Shown: one piece after another, positions 36,399-43,882 of the stretch
How positions within the stretch are numbered: position 1 is the stretch's first letter
Layout: each line of letters starts with the position of its first letter
Assembly: GCA_018368455.1 (NCBI GenBank)
Contig: JAGZEG010000003.1
Location: 1 to 64,000 of the forward strand
Source of the DNA: Coriobacteriia bacterium
Lineage (GTDB): Bacteria > Actinomycetota > Coriobacteriia > Coriobacteriales > UMGS124
Direction: 5' to 3'
DNA length: 64,000 nt
Made by a program: the position numbers and the translations under genes
Notes under the pieces: generated by a model
Databases searched by the model: none
Told to the model about the DNA's origin: nothing
Seen by the model: only the letters and a program-made list of their open reading frames with translations

Positions 36399-37064
36399 AT
36401 GAGAATATTAATTGTTGAAGATGAGATAGAATTATTGCAAGATATTGCCAAGGGTCTTTCCCTCAAAGGCTATGCGGTGGATCGGGCGGTCAACGGGAAG
36501 ATCGGTTATCAGATGGCGGTCGATGAGGAATACGACGTCATCGTGCTCGATTTGAATCTGCCCGAAATGGACGGCCTTTCCGTCTTGAGAGAGCTTCAGA
36601 AAGAGAACCGCCAGGCAAAGGTGCTGATCCTGTCCGCCAATTCGGAGCTGGACAGCAAGCTGTCGGGCTTTGAGCTCGGGGCCAGCGATTATCTGACAAA
36701 GCCGTTTCACTTTGCTGAACTCGAGGCGCGTATCCGCGTTCTGCTGAATCGAGAGTTCGTACAACAGCCCAGCTGCCTCACGTATAAAGAGATCTCCCTC
36801 AACACCATGAGCCGGGCTGCCGAAATCGACGGGAGGCCTGTCGACCTTACGGCGAAAGAGCTTTCGATCCTGGAGTACTTTCTCCTGAACCAAGGTCGCC
36901 TGATTACGCAACAGGAGCTCATCGATCACGTCTGGAACGGAGACGCAGACCCTTTTAGCAACTCCGTCCGGGTTCATTTGTCCGCTTTGCGCAAGAAGCT
37001 GAAAGCCGTCCTGGGGCACGATCCCATCCAGACGAAAATAGGGGAGGGGTATCGCCTGTGCTGA
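36399..37064 (+). CDS. OmpR/PhoB-type response regulator
   Basis: The protein has 221 residues. The receiver domain (1-115) starts MRILIVEDEIELL, has the phosphoacceptor Asp in VIVLDLNLPEMDG (about residue 51) and Lys in YLTKPFHFAEL (about 101). A winged-helix DNA-binding domain follows (about 130-220; TAKELSILEYFLLNQGR, SVRVHLSALRKKL). The AT-rich upstream 130 bp and the less GC-biased codons differ from the genes to the left, marking the start of a probably acquired segment. It overlaps the sensor kinase gene by 7 bp. Confidence 0.95.
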   Translation: MRILIVEDEIELLQDIAKGLSLKGYAVDRAVNGKIGYQMAVDEEYDVIVLDLNLPEMDGLSVLRELQKENRQAKVLILSANSELDSKLSGFELGASDYLTKPFHFAELEARIRVLLNREFVQQPSCLTYKEISLNTMSRAAEIDGRPVDLTAKELSILEYFLLNQGRLITQQELIDHVWNGDADPFSNSVRVHLSALRKKLKAVLGHDPIQTKIGEGYRLC

Positions 37065-38158
37065 AGAAGATGCCGCTTCGCCTTCGCTTTACGCTGGTTG
37101 CCAGCCTTTTTCTCCTGGTTTCCTGCGTTACCCTAACGCTGCTTTCTAACATGTCGGCCGCGGGCATGATGGAAGCGGCTACGGTGCTGCCTGCCGCTTC
37201 GGCGGGTTCGCCGCCAATGGCTCAGTCGGAACCCGTTCATCAATCGGGCGAGCCGTATTACCATATCTTTCAGCAGCAGACGGTGATCGCCACCATCCTT
37301 ATCGTGCTCGTTGGAAGCGTTGCCACGTATTTTGCGGCAGGCTATGTGCTCAAGCCGATTCGGACGCTATCCAGCGAAGTGCAGCGACGCAATATCGATA
37401 ACCTGGGGGAACCGATTGCTCTGCCTCAGAGCGCGGATGAAATCAGGCAGCTCACCATGTCTTTTAACCAGATGATGGCTGACCTGCGACACGCGTATCT
37501 CCTGCAGAAGGAGTTTTCCGTCAACGCCGCCCATGAGCTGCGGACGCCCCTGACTGTCATGCGGGCAAAGCTCGACGTCTTCGCCCTGTCCAAAGACGTC
37601 AGCCCCGAAACGCAGGAGATGCTGGGCGCCATGAGTCTTCAGTTGGAACGGTTATCCAAGCTGATCGAGGACCTGCTCTTGTTCGGTAGGGACCTGCCGC
37701 TGGAAAAGGTGGCGCCCGTACCCCTAGGGCCCCTGCTCTGCGATGTTGCGGAGGAGCTTTCCGACTTGGCGGGGGAGAAGGGGATACGCATCCGCATCGA
37801 GGAGACGGACTGCCTTGTCTTTGGACAGGACAACCTGCTGGAGCGGGTCTTTTACAACCTGCTGGAAAATGCCGTGAAATATAGCCCCTCCCAGACGCAG
37901 GTCACGGTGGCAGTCCAAAAGGAGCGCGATTCTATTCTGGTGCGCATCGCGGATCAGGGCGAGGGCATTCCGGAGTCTTGCCGCGACGCGGTGTTCGAGC
38001 CCTTCTTTCGGGTGGATAAATCCAGGAGCCGGGCAATCGGGGGGAGCGGTTTGGGGCTCGCCGTATGCAAAAAGATATTGGAACGACACCATGCGCAGAT
38101 ATCTGTTCTGCCCAATCATCCTAACGGCAGCGTATTCGAGGTCGCCTTTCCGTCTTAA
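37058..38158 (+). CDS. Sensor histidine kinase of the two-component system
   Basis: The protein has 366 residues from GTG 37058, with GGGGAGGGG upstream. It has an N-terminal membrane segment (about 8-30), a short extracellular sensor (about 31-72) and a second membrane segment (TVIATILIVLVGSVATYF). A HAMP domain follows, then HisKA with the phosphohistidine in NAAHELRTPLT and an HATPase_c domain (NLLENAVKYS, DQGEGIPES, GGSGLGLAVCKK). It should phosphorylate the response regulator encoded just upstream. The signal is unknown; the redox genes downstream make a thiol, quinone or oxidative cue plausible. Confidence 0.94.
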   Translation: MLKKMPLRLRFTLVASLFLLVSCVTLTLLSNMSAAGMMEAATVLPAASAGSPPMAQSEPVHQSGEPYYHIFQQQTVIATILIVLVGSVATYFAAGYVLKPIRTLSSEVQRRNIDNLGEPIALPQSADEIRQLTMSFNQMMADLRHAYLLQKEFSVNAAHELRTPLTVMRAKLDVFALSKDVSPETQEMLGAMSLQLERLSKLIEDLLLFGRDLPLEKVAPVPLGPLLCDVAEELSDLAGEKGIRIRIEETDCLVFGQDNLLERVFYNLLENAVKYSPSQTQVTVAVQKERDSILVRIADQGEGIPESCRDAVFEPFFRVDKSRSRAIGGSGLGLAVCKKILERHHAQISVLPNHPNGSVFEVAFPS

Positions 38159-38183
38159 CATCGGCTTTATATGAGATATGCAT

Positions 38184-38222
38184 ACTCCTTCTACGAATAA
38201 ATAGTGGAGGGAGTTTTCTTTT
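38184..38222 (+). promoter_or_regulatory. Terminator-like hairpin that sequesters a ribosome binding site
   Basis: ACTCCTTCTAC (38184-38194) pairs along 11 bp, including G-T pairs, with GTGGAGGGAGT (38204-38214). The T-rich tract TTTTCTTTT follows and ends directly at the ATG of the next gene (38223). The right arm contains the ribosome binding site GGAGGG. The element could therefore act as an attenuator, as a translational switch, or as a terminator that splits the sensor operon from the redox genes. Confidence 0.6.
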
Positions 38223-38900
38223 ATGAAACGTTTTGCAGTGATTATCGTGGCTGCGGCCTGCGCGCTGTCTTTGACTGGCTGTGGTGGCGCAAAGCCTTCC
38301 GAAGAAGAGGTCCTGGAAGCGATCGAAGCGGGAAGCCTGACCCTGCAGGACGCCGTGGACAAGGGGTATGTGAGTCAACAGTGGGCGGATGACCTCGTTG
38401 AAGAGATGAGCGTTCCGGCCGCAAGCAAGACAGAGGCCGGGGCTATCGGAGAGTTCACTACCACGACTCTTGCCGGAGAGGAATTTTCTCGCGAGCAGAT
38501 GGCGGATGTCACGCTGTTCGCCTTTCTCGATCCAGCCGATTCGGGGGCGAAGGCCTTTTTCCAGGCCCTGTCCGACGGATACGAGGGTGTCAGGGAAAAT
38601 GGGGCAGAGATCCTAGTATGCACCAAGGGCGAAAGCGGAAACGAGATGTTCGAGGGCGCGCCGTTTCCGGTTATTCGCTACAACGACTCCCTGAGGGACG
38701 CCGTAGGCACGAACGAGGAAATGATTGAAGCGGTGCCCAATGCGGCCTCTTGGTGCCTGAACGCCTCCTTTTGCTCCTCATGGTTCTCCGTGGCTGACGC
38801 CGAGGGGCTGGCGGATGACGCGACCAGCTTCGTGGCGATGCAGAGGGAAACGGCAAATGAGGGCGGCAGTGAGAACGATGCGACGGCGGTGATGGGATGA
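38223..38900 (+). CDS. Lipoprotein with a thioredoxin-like domain lacking CxxC
   Basis: The protein has 225 residues. A lipoprotein signal has its lipobox at LSLTGC (Cys about 20). A short helical segment follows (EEEVLEAIEAGSLTLQDAVD), and then a domain resembling TlpA/AhpC thioredoxin folds (GEFTTTTLAGEEFSREQMAD, VTLFAFLDPADSGAKAFF) without the CxxC active site. Two cysteines sit late in the chain (WCLNASFCSS). It overlaps the next gene by 4 bp (ATGA). It is probably a partner of the downstream CxxC mini-protein and TlpA-like lipoprotein; its function is not known. Confidence 0.65.
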   Translation: MKRFAVIIVAAACALSLTGCGGAKPSEEEVLEAIEAGSLTLQDAVDKGYVSQQWADDLVEEMSVPAASKTEAGAIGEFTTTTLAGEEFSREQMADVTLFAFLDPADSGAKAFFQALSDGYEGVRENGAEILVCTKGESGNEMFEGAPFPVIRYNDSLRDAVGTNEEMIEAVPNAASWCLNASFCSSWFSVADAEGLADDATSFVAMQRETANEGGSENDATAVMG

Positions 38901-39034
38901 GCCTCCGGAAGGCGCCGGTGGTTCTTGTAGCGGTGGCAATCGGCATGATAGCGGTCGGCGCTGCGCGTGGAGAGGCCGCGACGGTCCTGAGCAAAGGAAT
39001 CAACCTGTGTTTGGAGTGCGTCGGCATTGGCTGA
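38897..39034 (+). CDS. CD1871A-like CxxC motif-containing mini-protein, 45 residues
   Basis: A 45-residue frame from ATG 38897, overlapping both neighbours (4 bp upstream by ATGA, 8 bp downstream). It has one membrane segment (APVVLVAVAIGMIAVGAA) and a C-terminal INLCLECVGIG with a CxxC pair. This matches what I know of the CD1871A family of about 45-residue CxxC proteins encoded next to 4Fe-4S membrane proteins and TlpA-like proteins in Firmicutes. The tight overlaps on both sides support it as a real gene. Its biochemical role is undescribed. Confidence 0.75.
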   Translation: MSLRKAPVVLVAVAIGMIAVGAARGEAATVLSKGINLCLECVGIG

Positions 39035-39905
39035 GAACAGACACCGCTGGAAATTCCAGCTTGCTGCCACCCTTGCTTCAAATCCCTTTATTTTGAACTT
39101 CCTCCAGGGGAAGATCCATAGGGGCAGCTCCAAGATCATATGCATTCCCGGCCTGAACTGCTACTCCTGCCCTGCAGCTGCCGCCTCTTGTCCCATCGGT
39201 TCTTTGCAGGCTGTGATCGGATCCTCAAAGTTTAGCTTTGCCTATTACATCGTGGGCTTTCTGATTTTGATCGGCGTGCTGTTGGGCCGCGTCGTATGCG
39301 GATTTCTGTGCCCCTTTGGGTGGTTTCAGGAGCTGCTGCACAAGATTCCTTCAAGGAAGTTCAGTACGAAGAGGCTGCACTTCCTCACCTATTTCAAATA
39401 CGTCATCCTCGTCGTATTCGTGATCGTGCTCCCCATGACAGTTGTCAATGAGGTGGGTATGGGTGACCCGTTTTTCTGTAAGTACCTGTGTCCCGTGGGA
39501 ATCCTGGAAGGCGGGATCCCTCTGTCACTTGCCAACGAGAGCATTCGGGCGAGTTTGGGGAGCCTGTTTACCTGGAAGAGTTGCGTCTTACTGGGCATTA
39601 TCGTACTGGCGGTGTTCTTTTACCGGCCGTTTTGCAAGTGGATGTGCCCACTGGGGGCGTTTTACGCGCTGTTTAACAAAGTCTCGCTGTATCAGCTTCG
39701 TGTTGATGCAAGTAAATGCACCTCCTGCGGTACGTGCGGTCGGATGTGCAAGATGGACGTGGACGTATTCCGCACGCCAAATCATATGGAGTGTATCCGG
39801 TGTGGGGACTGCATTCGCGCCTGTCCTCATCAGGCGATCAGCAGGGCTTTTTCTTTAACGTCTCTTAAAGAAAAGAAGGGTCAGGGATATGAAAAGGCGA
39901 ATTAG
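39027..39905 (+). CDS. NapH/NosR-like 4Fe-4S polyferredoxin membrane protein
   Basis: The protein has 292 residues, probably from TTG 39027, inside the 3' end of the mini-protein gene. About five membrane segments carry repeated CxxxCP motifs (CGFLCPFGW, CKYLCPVGI, CKWMCPLGA), as in NapH/NosR/RdxA-like electron carriers. At the C-terminus are two ferredoxin-type clusters: CTSCGTCGRMCKMD and CIRCGDCIRACPHQ. It should move electrons between the quinone pool and an exported or membrane redox partner. The neighbouring CxxC proteins suggest thiol chemistry. Confidence 0.88.
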   Translation: MAENRHRWKFQLAATLASNPFILNFLQGKIHRGSSKIICIPGLNCYSCPAAAASCPIGSLQAVIGSSKFSFAYYIVGFLILIGVLLGRVVCGFLCPFGWFQELLHKIPSRKFSTKRLHFLTYFKYVILVVFVIVLPMTVVNEVGMGDPFFCKYLCPVGILEGGIPLSLANESIRASLGSLFTWKSCVLLGIIVLAVFFYRPFCKWMCPLGAFYALFNKVSLYQLRVDASKCTSCGTCGRMCKMDVDVFRTPNHMECIRCGDCIRACPHQAISRAFSLTSLKEKKGQGYEKAN

Positions 39906-40434
39906 CGTCCTTGTGGCTTTGATTATGAGCGTAGTTTTGCTGACGGGGTGCGCTGCCCAGGAAGCAGATCTGGTCTCGAAGACCCCTTTCCCGGAATTCT
40001 CCGAGGTAGATACCGAGGGCAATACCATCACGGATGACATTTTTGCCGACTATGACGCAACCGTTGTCAACTTCTGGAATAACGGCTGTGGCTCCTGTAT
40101 TGCAGAGATGCCTGAGTTGGAAGAGATGTACCAGGACTTCAAATCTCAGAATATCAACCTGATTGGCGTCGGGGCGGATTCCGGCGAGAGCGAGGAACAG
40201 TTGGCAACCGCGCGGGAGATCCTGAGAGGGAAGGGCGTGACCTACCGGAATGTCTCTCCCGACCCGGAGAACGACTTCTACAAGGACTTCATAGCGGGGT
40301 TGTTTACCTATCCGACCACGTACATCGTGGATGGCGAAGGGAACATCGTGGGCGCCCCGATCTCAGGCAACGTGAAAGATCAGTTTGACACCGTGCAAAA
40401 AAGGATCGACCTCATTCGAGAGGAAGACAAGTAA
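39889..40434 (+). CDS. TlpA-like thiol-disulfide oxidoreductase lipoprotein
   Basis: The protein has 181 residues. The lipoprotein signal ends at LLTGC (Cys about 21). The thioredoxin-like domain has the active-site motif WNNGCGSCIAEMPE (about 63-70), the cis-proline in FTYPTTYIVD (about 145), and good overall length for the TlpA/ResA family. It overlaps the polyferredoxin gene by 17 bp. It likely receives electrons, directly or through the mini-protein, and reduces disulfides outside the membrane (inference). Confidence 0.9.
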   Translation: MKRRISVLVALIMSVVLLTGCAAQEADLVSKTPFPEFSEVDTEGNTITDDIFADYDATVVNFWNNGCGSCIAEMPELEEMYQDFKSQNINLIGVGADSGESEEQLATAREILRGKGVTYRNVSPDPENDFYKDFIAGLFTYPTTYIVDGEGNIVGAPISGNVKDQFDTVQKRIDLIREEDK

Positions 40435-40597
40435 AGAGAATCTGTTGCGTGAAAGGTGATAATCGCGCTCCAAGAAGACTCTTCGACTTCCCTTAGGTAA
40501 TTTGCCGCGTCTGGAGTGGGTGTGTGACGTGCGGGAGTATCATGCCCTGCGAGTTCATTCCGGGGACGACTGGGCGTTATTGACGGGGGAGATACAC

Positions 40598-41074
40598 ATG
40601 ATCATCGACCAGATCGACAACATCGATCGCTATCGCGGCTTTGCGAAGGGGCTCGACATCCTCATTGACTGGATGGCGGCGCACGATTTCAAGGCGCTCG
40701 AGGTGGGCAGCCACCCCATCATGGGCAAGAAGGTGTTCGCCAACGTCATGGAGCCCACAACGCGCCCGCTTGACGACGCCCACTATGAGGTGCACGCCCG
40801 CTACTACGACGTGCAGATCGACGTGCGTGGCCGCGAGGCGTTCAAGGTGGCGCAGGGCGAGACGACGCAGGTCAAGGAGTTCGACGCTGCGGAGGACTTC
40901 GGCCTGCTCGATGCCGAGGCTTGCATCGACGGCGATCTGGACGAGGGCCGCTTCGCCATCTTCGTGCCCGGCGAGGCCCACATGCCGACGCTGCAGTTCT
41001 CTGGCGATGGCGCGCAGCCCATCAAGAAGATCTGCTTCAAGGTCGTCGCCGACGCCTTCTTCGACGAGGCGTAG
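40598..41074 (+). CDS. YhcH/YjgK/YiaL-family protein
   Basis: The protein has 158 residues from ATG 40598, with GGGGGAGA upstream. The family pattern is visible: FAKGLDILIDWMAAHDF, the central YEVHARYYDVQIDVRG, and the late FAIFVPGEAHMPTLQF with the metal-binding His. Members act on sugars; some are N-acetylneuraminate anomerases or associate with sugar catabolic operons. There is no sugar operon next to it here. Codon use returns to the high-GC style of the host. Confidence 0.9.
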   Translation: MIIDQIDNIDRYRGFAKGLDILIDWMAAHDFKALEVGSHPIMGKKVFANVMEPTTRPLDDAHYEVHARYYDVQIDVRGREAFKVAQGETTQVKEFDAAEDFGLLDAEACIDGDLDEGRFAIFVPGEAHMPTLQFSGDGAQPIKKICFKVVADAFFDEA

Positions 41075-41099
41075 GGTTTCGACCGACGAACGAGGCGCA

Positions 41100-41135
41100 G
41101 GCCCGCGACCTAGGATAACTTCTGGGTCGCGGGCC
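41100..41135. terminator. Bidirectional terminator hairpin
   Basis: GGCCCGCGACC (41100-41110) pairs perfectly with GGTCGCGGGCC (41125-41135). It sits between the convergent YhcH-like gene and the antitoxin gene, with CGCTTATTT following on the plus strand. Confidence 0.75.
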
Positions 41136-41138
41136 CGC

Positions 41139-41432
41139 TTATTTGAGGGGCGTGACGTGGAGCTGCAGCCCCAGAGCTCGCAATACTTTCGAGATTGTTT
41201 TGTACGAGGGATTCGCTTCGGCACGTAGTGACTTGTAGAGCGACTCGCGTCCCGCTCCGGCCGCATTTGCCACGCTGCTCATGCCACGTGCCCGCGCGAC
41301 GTCGCCAAGCGCCTCTTGGAACAGGTCCTCATCGTCTTCTTCCATGGCGAGGTTGAGGTAAGCGGCGATGGTTTCCTCGCTTGTTAGGTAGCGCGCCGGA
41401 TCCCACAGGATCGTTTTCTGGCGTTTGCCCAT
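41139..41432 (-). CDS. HigA-like addiction-module antidote protein
   Basis: The protein has 97 residues from ATG 41432, with AAAGGA upstream. It begins LTSEETIAAYLNLAMEEDDE and has the HTH DVARARGMSSVANAAGAGRESLYKSL, followed by PSYKTISKVLRALGLQL. That pattern is typical of the probable addiction module antidotes paired with Gp49-like toxins. It is encoded downstream of its toxin on the minus strand and shares 104 bp with the overlong toxin frame. It should neutralise the toxin and repress the promoter at 41753-41781. Confidence 0.88.
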   Translation of the reverse strand: MGKRQKTILWDPARYLTSEETIAAYLNLAMEEDDEDLFQEALGDVARARGMSSVANAAGAGRESLYKSLRAEANPSYKTISKVLRALGLQLHVTPLK

Positions 41433-41739
41433 TCTCGCGTCCTTTCTCTTGAGAGCGTGCGAGCTTACATGCCCTGGTGATGTCGCGCTGCTGCGTCGAT
41501 TTGTCTCCACCTGCCAGGAGGAGCAGGAGCGCAGGCCCCTTTCTCAGCGCATAGACTCGATAGCCTGGCCCCGTTTTGATTCGAAGCTCGAGGACATTTT
41601 CCTGGACAGGTTTCCAGTCGACGGCCTCAATGCCGTGTTTTCGCACCCTTGTTATGCAGAATATGATGGCGGCCTGGCCAAGCGGGTCCTTTAGTCGCCG
41701 AAGCCATCGATCGAATTGCAGAGTCGTCATCACTTCCAC
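41329..41739 (-). CDS. RelE/Gp49-type toxin with an overlong C-terminal frame
   Basis: The protein has 136 residues from GTG 41739, chosen because AGGAGG lies 6 nt upstream and the resulting MEVMTTLQFDRWL aligns with family N-termini. The conserved core is RLKDPLGQAAIIFCITRV, NVLELRIKTGPGYRVYA and LLLLAGGDKSTQQRDITRA. Family members usually end soon after this. Here the frame runs about 35 residues into the antitoxin gene (from about GRENGQTPEN) in another frame, so the tail may be non-native. A loss of the original stop or a small indel near 41440 would explain it. Whether it is still toxic cannot be told. Confidence 0.78.
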   Translation of the reverse strand: MEVMTTLQFDRWLRRLKDPLGQAAIIFCITRVRKHGIEAVDWKPVQENVLELRIKTGPGYRVYALRKGPALLLLLAGGDKSTQQRDITRACKLARSQEKGRENGQTPENDPVGSGALPNKRGNHRRLPQPRHGRRR

Positions 41740-41752
41740 GGTACTCCTCCTA

Positions 41753-41781
41753 AATGTATCCAATCGGATACGCTATAGCAA
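41753..41781 (-). promoter_or_regulatory. Promoter and operator of the second toxin-antitoxin pair
   Basis: On the minus strand TTGCTA (41781-41776) is followed, after 17 bp, by TACATT (41758-41753). The perfect inverted repeat GTATCC-AATC-GGATAC (plus-strand reading, 41756-41771) lies in the spacer and touches the -10. This is a good site for autorepression by the antitoxin. Confidence 0.6.
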
Positions 41782-42099
41782 GAAGGGCGGAGGCTCTTTT
41801 TTGAGCACGCCTGATTTGTCTCACATACGCAAGCATGGTGAATCCCGTATGACAGATGCCTGCTCGGAATATGGCGAAGACCTGACAGAGCAGGTAGAGT
41901 GCGACGTCAGCTGGGAAGCTCACGAAATCCGTTCACCGGGGAACCAACTCGGTAGGCTCGTGTGGGGAGTACTGACGTGGCGGGGCGATGAGATCGCGTT
42001 GAAAAGGCCTCTCGTGGGTGAGCAATATCGTATTTTCTTTCTGTGCATTTTTGTGCGAAGGCATTTTGCCGGTTAAGTTGCATGCAGAAGGGGATTGCC
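41782..42099. other. Region with no supported gene
   Basis: A plus frame continues through here and could encode about 76 residues from ATG 41850, but it has no ribosome binding site and no recognisable family. It may be remnant DNA. The promoter for the ABC exporter genes at 42100 should lie at its right end; a T-rich stretch at 42030-42055 is the only notable feature. Confidence 0.4.
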
Positions 42100-43074
42100 A
42101 TGCCAAGGGTCGTAGGTGGGGCTTCCGTAGGATACGGAGTGCAAACTCCAGCTATCGAGTGTCGCGGCCTGACGAAACGCTACGGCTCGCACCGCGGTAT
42201 CGAGGGCGTCGACCTCACGGTGGAGCGCGGCGAGATCTTCGGGTTCATCGGGCCGAACGGCGCCGGCAAGTCCACGACGATCCGCTGCCTGCTCGGGCTT
42301 GTGCGCAAGACGTCTGGCGAGGCTCGGGTGCTGGGCTTTGACATCGAGCGCGAGCGCACGGCTATCCTTGCTCGCACGGGTTACCTTCCGAGCGAGGTGG
42401 CGTTCTATGACCGCATGCGCGCCCGTGAGCTGCTGCGTTACGCCGCGAGCTTCTACCCTGACAGCGCGGCGTGCCTTGAGCGGGCGCACGAGCTGTCGGA
42501 ACGCCTCGAGCTCGACGAGGACGCGCGCGTGGACGACATGAGCCTGGGTAACCGCAAGAAGGTCGGTATCGTCGTGAGCCTCATGCACGCGCCCGACCTC
42601 CTCGTGCTTGACGAGCCGACGAGCGGGCTTGACCCCCTTGTGCAGCGCGAGTTCTTCGACATCGTGCGCGAGGAGAACGCGCGCGGCGTCACCGTACTGT
42701 TTTCGAGCCACGTTCTGTCGGAGGTACAGCGCATCTGCGGTCGCGTCGCGGTCATTCGCCAGGGGAGTATCGTCGATGTCCGCAGCGTGGCCGAGCTCAG
42801 GACCAGCGCGATCAAACAGGTGCGCGTGTTGACGGGCGGTGGGCGCGAGGAGTCGTTTGTGCATCAAGGCTCGTGCAACGCGCTTGTCGAGCGCCTTTCT
42901 CGGCTCGATGTCGCTGATCTCGAGGTGGGTGAGCCCTCGCTCGAGGAGTTGTTCCTGCACTACTACGAGGATGGCGCTGAGGAGCCTGACAGCGCTGACC
43001 ATCCTGTGTCTCGTCGACGTTCTGGCTTGGGATTGCACGCCGAAGCACCGCGGCGCAAGGGCGGCCTGCGATGA
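42100..43074 (+). CDS. ABC-2 type exporter, ATP-binding subunit
   Basis: The protein has 324 residues from ATG 42100, with AAGGGGA upstream. Walker A is GPNGAGKST, Walker B is LLVLDEPTSGLD, and the switch region is FSSHVLSEV. The signature motif is the degenerate MSLGNRKKVG in place of LSGGQ, as in some exporters of the bacitracin/Nod type. It overlaps the first permease gene by 4 bp. The substrate is unknown; drug, peptide or antimicrobial export is typical. Confidence 0.92.
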   Translation: MPRVVGGASVGYGVQTPAIECRGLTKRYGSHRGIEGVDLTVERGEIFGFIGPNGAGKSTTIRCLLGLVRKTSGEARVLGFDIERERTAILARTGYLPSEVAFYDRMRARELLRYAASFYPDSAACLERAHELSERLELDEDARVDDMSLGNRKKVGIVVSLMHAPDLLVLDEPTSGLDPLVQREFFDIVREENARGVTVLFSSHVLSEVQRICGRVAVIRQGSIVDVRSVAELRTSAIKQVRVLTGGGREESFVHQGSCNALVERLSRLDVADLEVGEPSLEELFLHYYEDGAEEPDSADHPVSRRRSGLGLHAEAPRRKGGLR

Positions 43075-43868
43075 ACGTATTCGCTTTTGAGCTGCGCCGT
43101 CAGGCGCGCAGCCTTCTGACGGACTGCCTTATTGTGGCTGCGGTGGCGATTGTTCTCCTTGCGGCCTGCTACCCGGTGTACCACGACGCACGCGACCAGG
43201 TCGAGGGGTTGCTGGCGGCGTATCCGCCCGCGTTTCTCGAGGCGTTTGGCCTGGGAGCCGACGTGTTCTCTTTCGCGGGATTCTTCCGGTTCTCCTATCT
43301 CTACCTGGCGCTGTGCGTTGCCATAGCAGCGAGCGCTTGGGGGCTTGCCGTCTTTGGACGCGAGAACCGCTCGCACTGTGAGTCGTTTCTGCTGGCTATG
43401 CCTGCGTCGCGACCCGCTCTGTTCGCTGGCAAGCTTGCTGCCTGCCTCGTGTGCGTTGTTGTGCTTACCGGCGTGGCGGAGTTGGCGTGCGTCGGTTCGT
43501 GGGCGCTTGTTGACGTGCAGGACGTCTCGGTAGGACGCGTTGCTCTGGCAGCGCTTGGCCTGGGCGGTGTCGCACTCGTGTTTCTGGCGCTCGGCATGGT
43601 GGTTGCCTGCTTTGCTCGGCGTCTTCGAGGCGTGGCGGGCATTGCGACGGCGCTGGGCGTTGGTGGGTTCATTCTGTATGCACTCCCGGGCCTGTTTGAC
43701 GACGAGCGTCTCGCGTACCTCTCGCCGTTCTCGTGGTTCGCGCTGTCAGATATGGCGGGGGCAGGCGGCTACGACCTCACGTACGTCGGGGTAGCGCTGG
43801 CCGTCGTCATCGCGCTCGCGGCTGTAGCTTTCGTGCGCTTCGTGCGCCACGAAGCTCGGGTTGCTTAG
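43071..43868 (+). CDS. ABC-2 type exporter permease, first subunit
   Basis: A membrane protein of 265 residues with about six hydrophobic segments. It begins FELRRQARSLLTDCLIVAAV, with further segments such as GVALVFLALGMVVACFARRL and LAVVIALAAVAFVRF, and coding overlap (ATGA) with the ATPase gene. The layout matches ABC-2 family permeases. It should pair with the second permease 14 bp downstream. Confidence 0.86.
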   Translation: MNVFAFELRRQARSLLTDCLIVAAVAIVLLAACYPVYHDARDQVEGLLAAYPPAFLEAFGLGADVFSFAGFFRFSYLYLALCVAIAASAWGLAVFGRENRSHCESFLLAMPASRPALFAGKLAACLVCVVVLTGVAELACVGSWALVDVQDVSVGRVALAALGLGGVALVFLALGMVVACFARRLRGVAGIATALGVGGFILYALPGLFDDERLAYLSPFSWFALSDMAGAGGYDLTYVGVALAVVIALAAVAFVRFVRHEARVA

Positions 43869-43882
43869 GGAGGGATGAATCT

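Noticed and set aside
36261..40597. Redox island as an integrative element or transposon
   Set aside because: Composition suggests transfer, but I found no integrase, transposase, flanking direct repeats or tRNA at its edges.
41850..42076. Small gene of about 76 codons before the ABC exporter
   Set aside because: No ribosome binding site, no recognisable domain, and it ends just before the exporter start. It was kept only as a remark.
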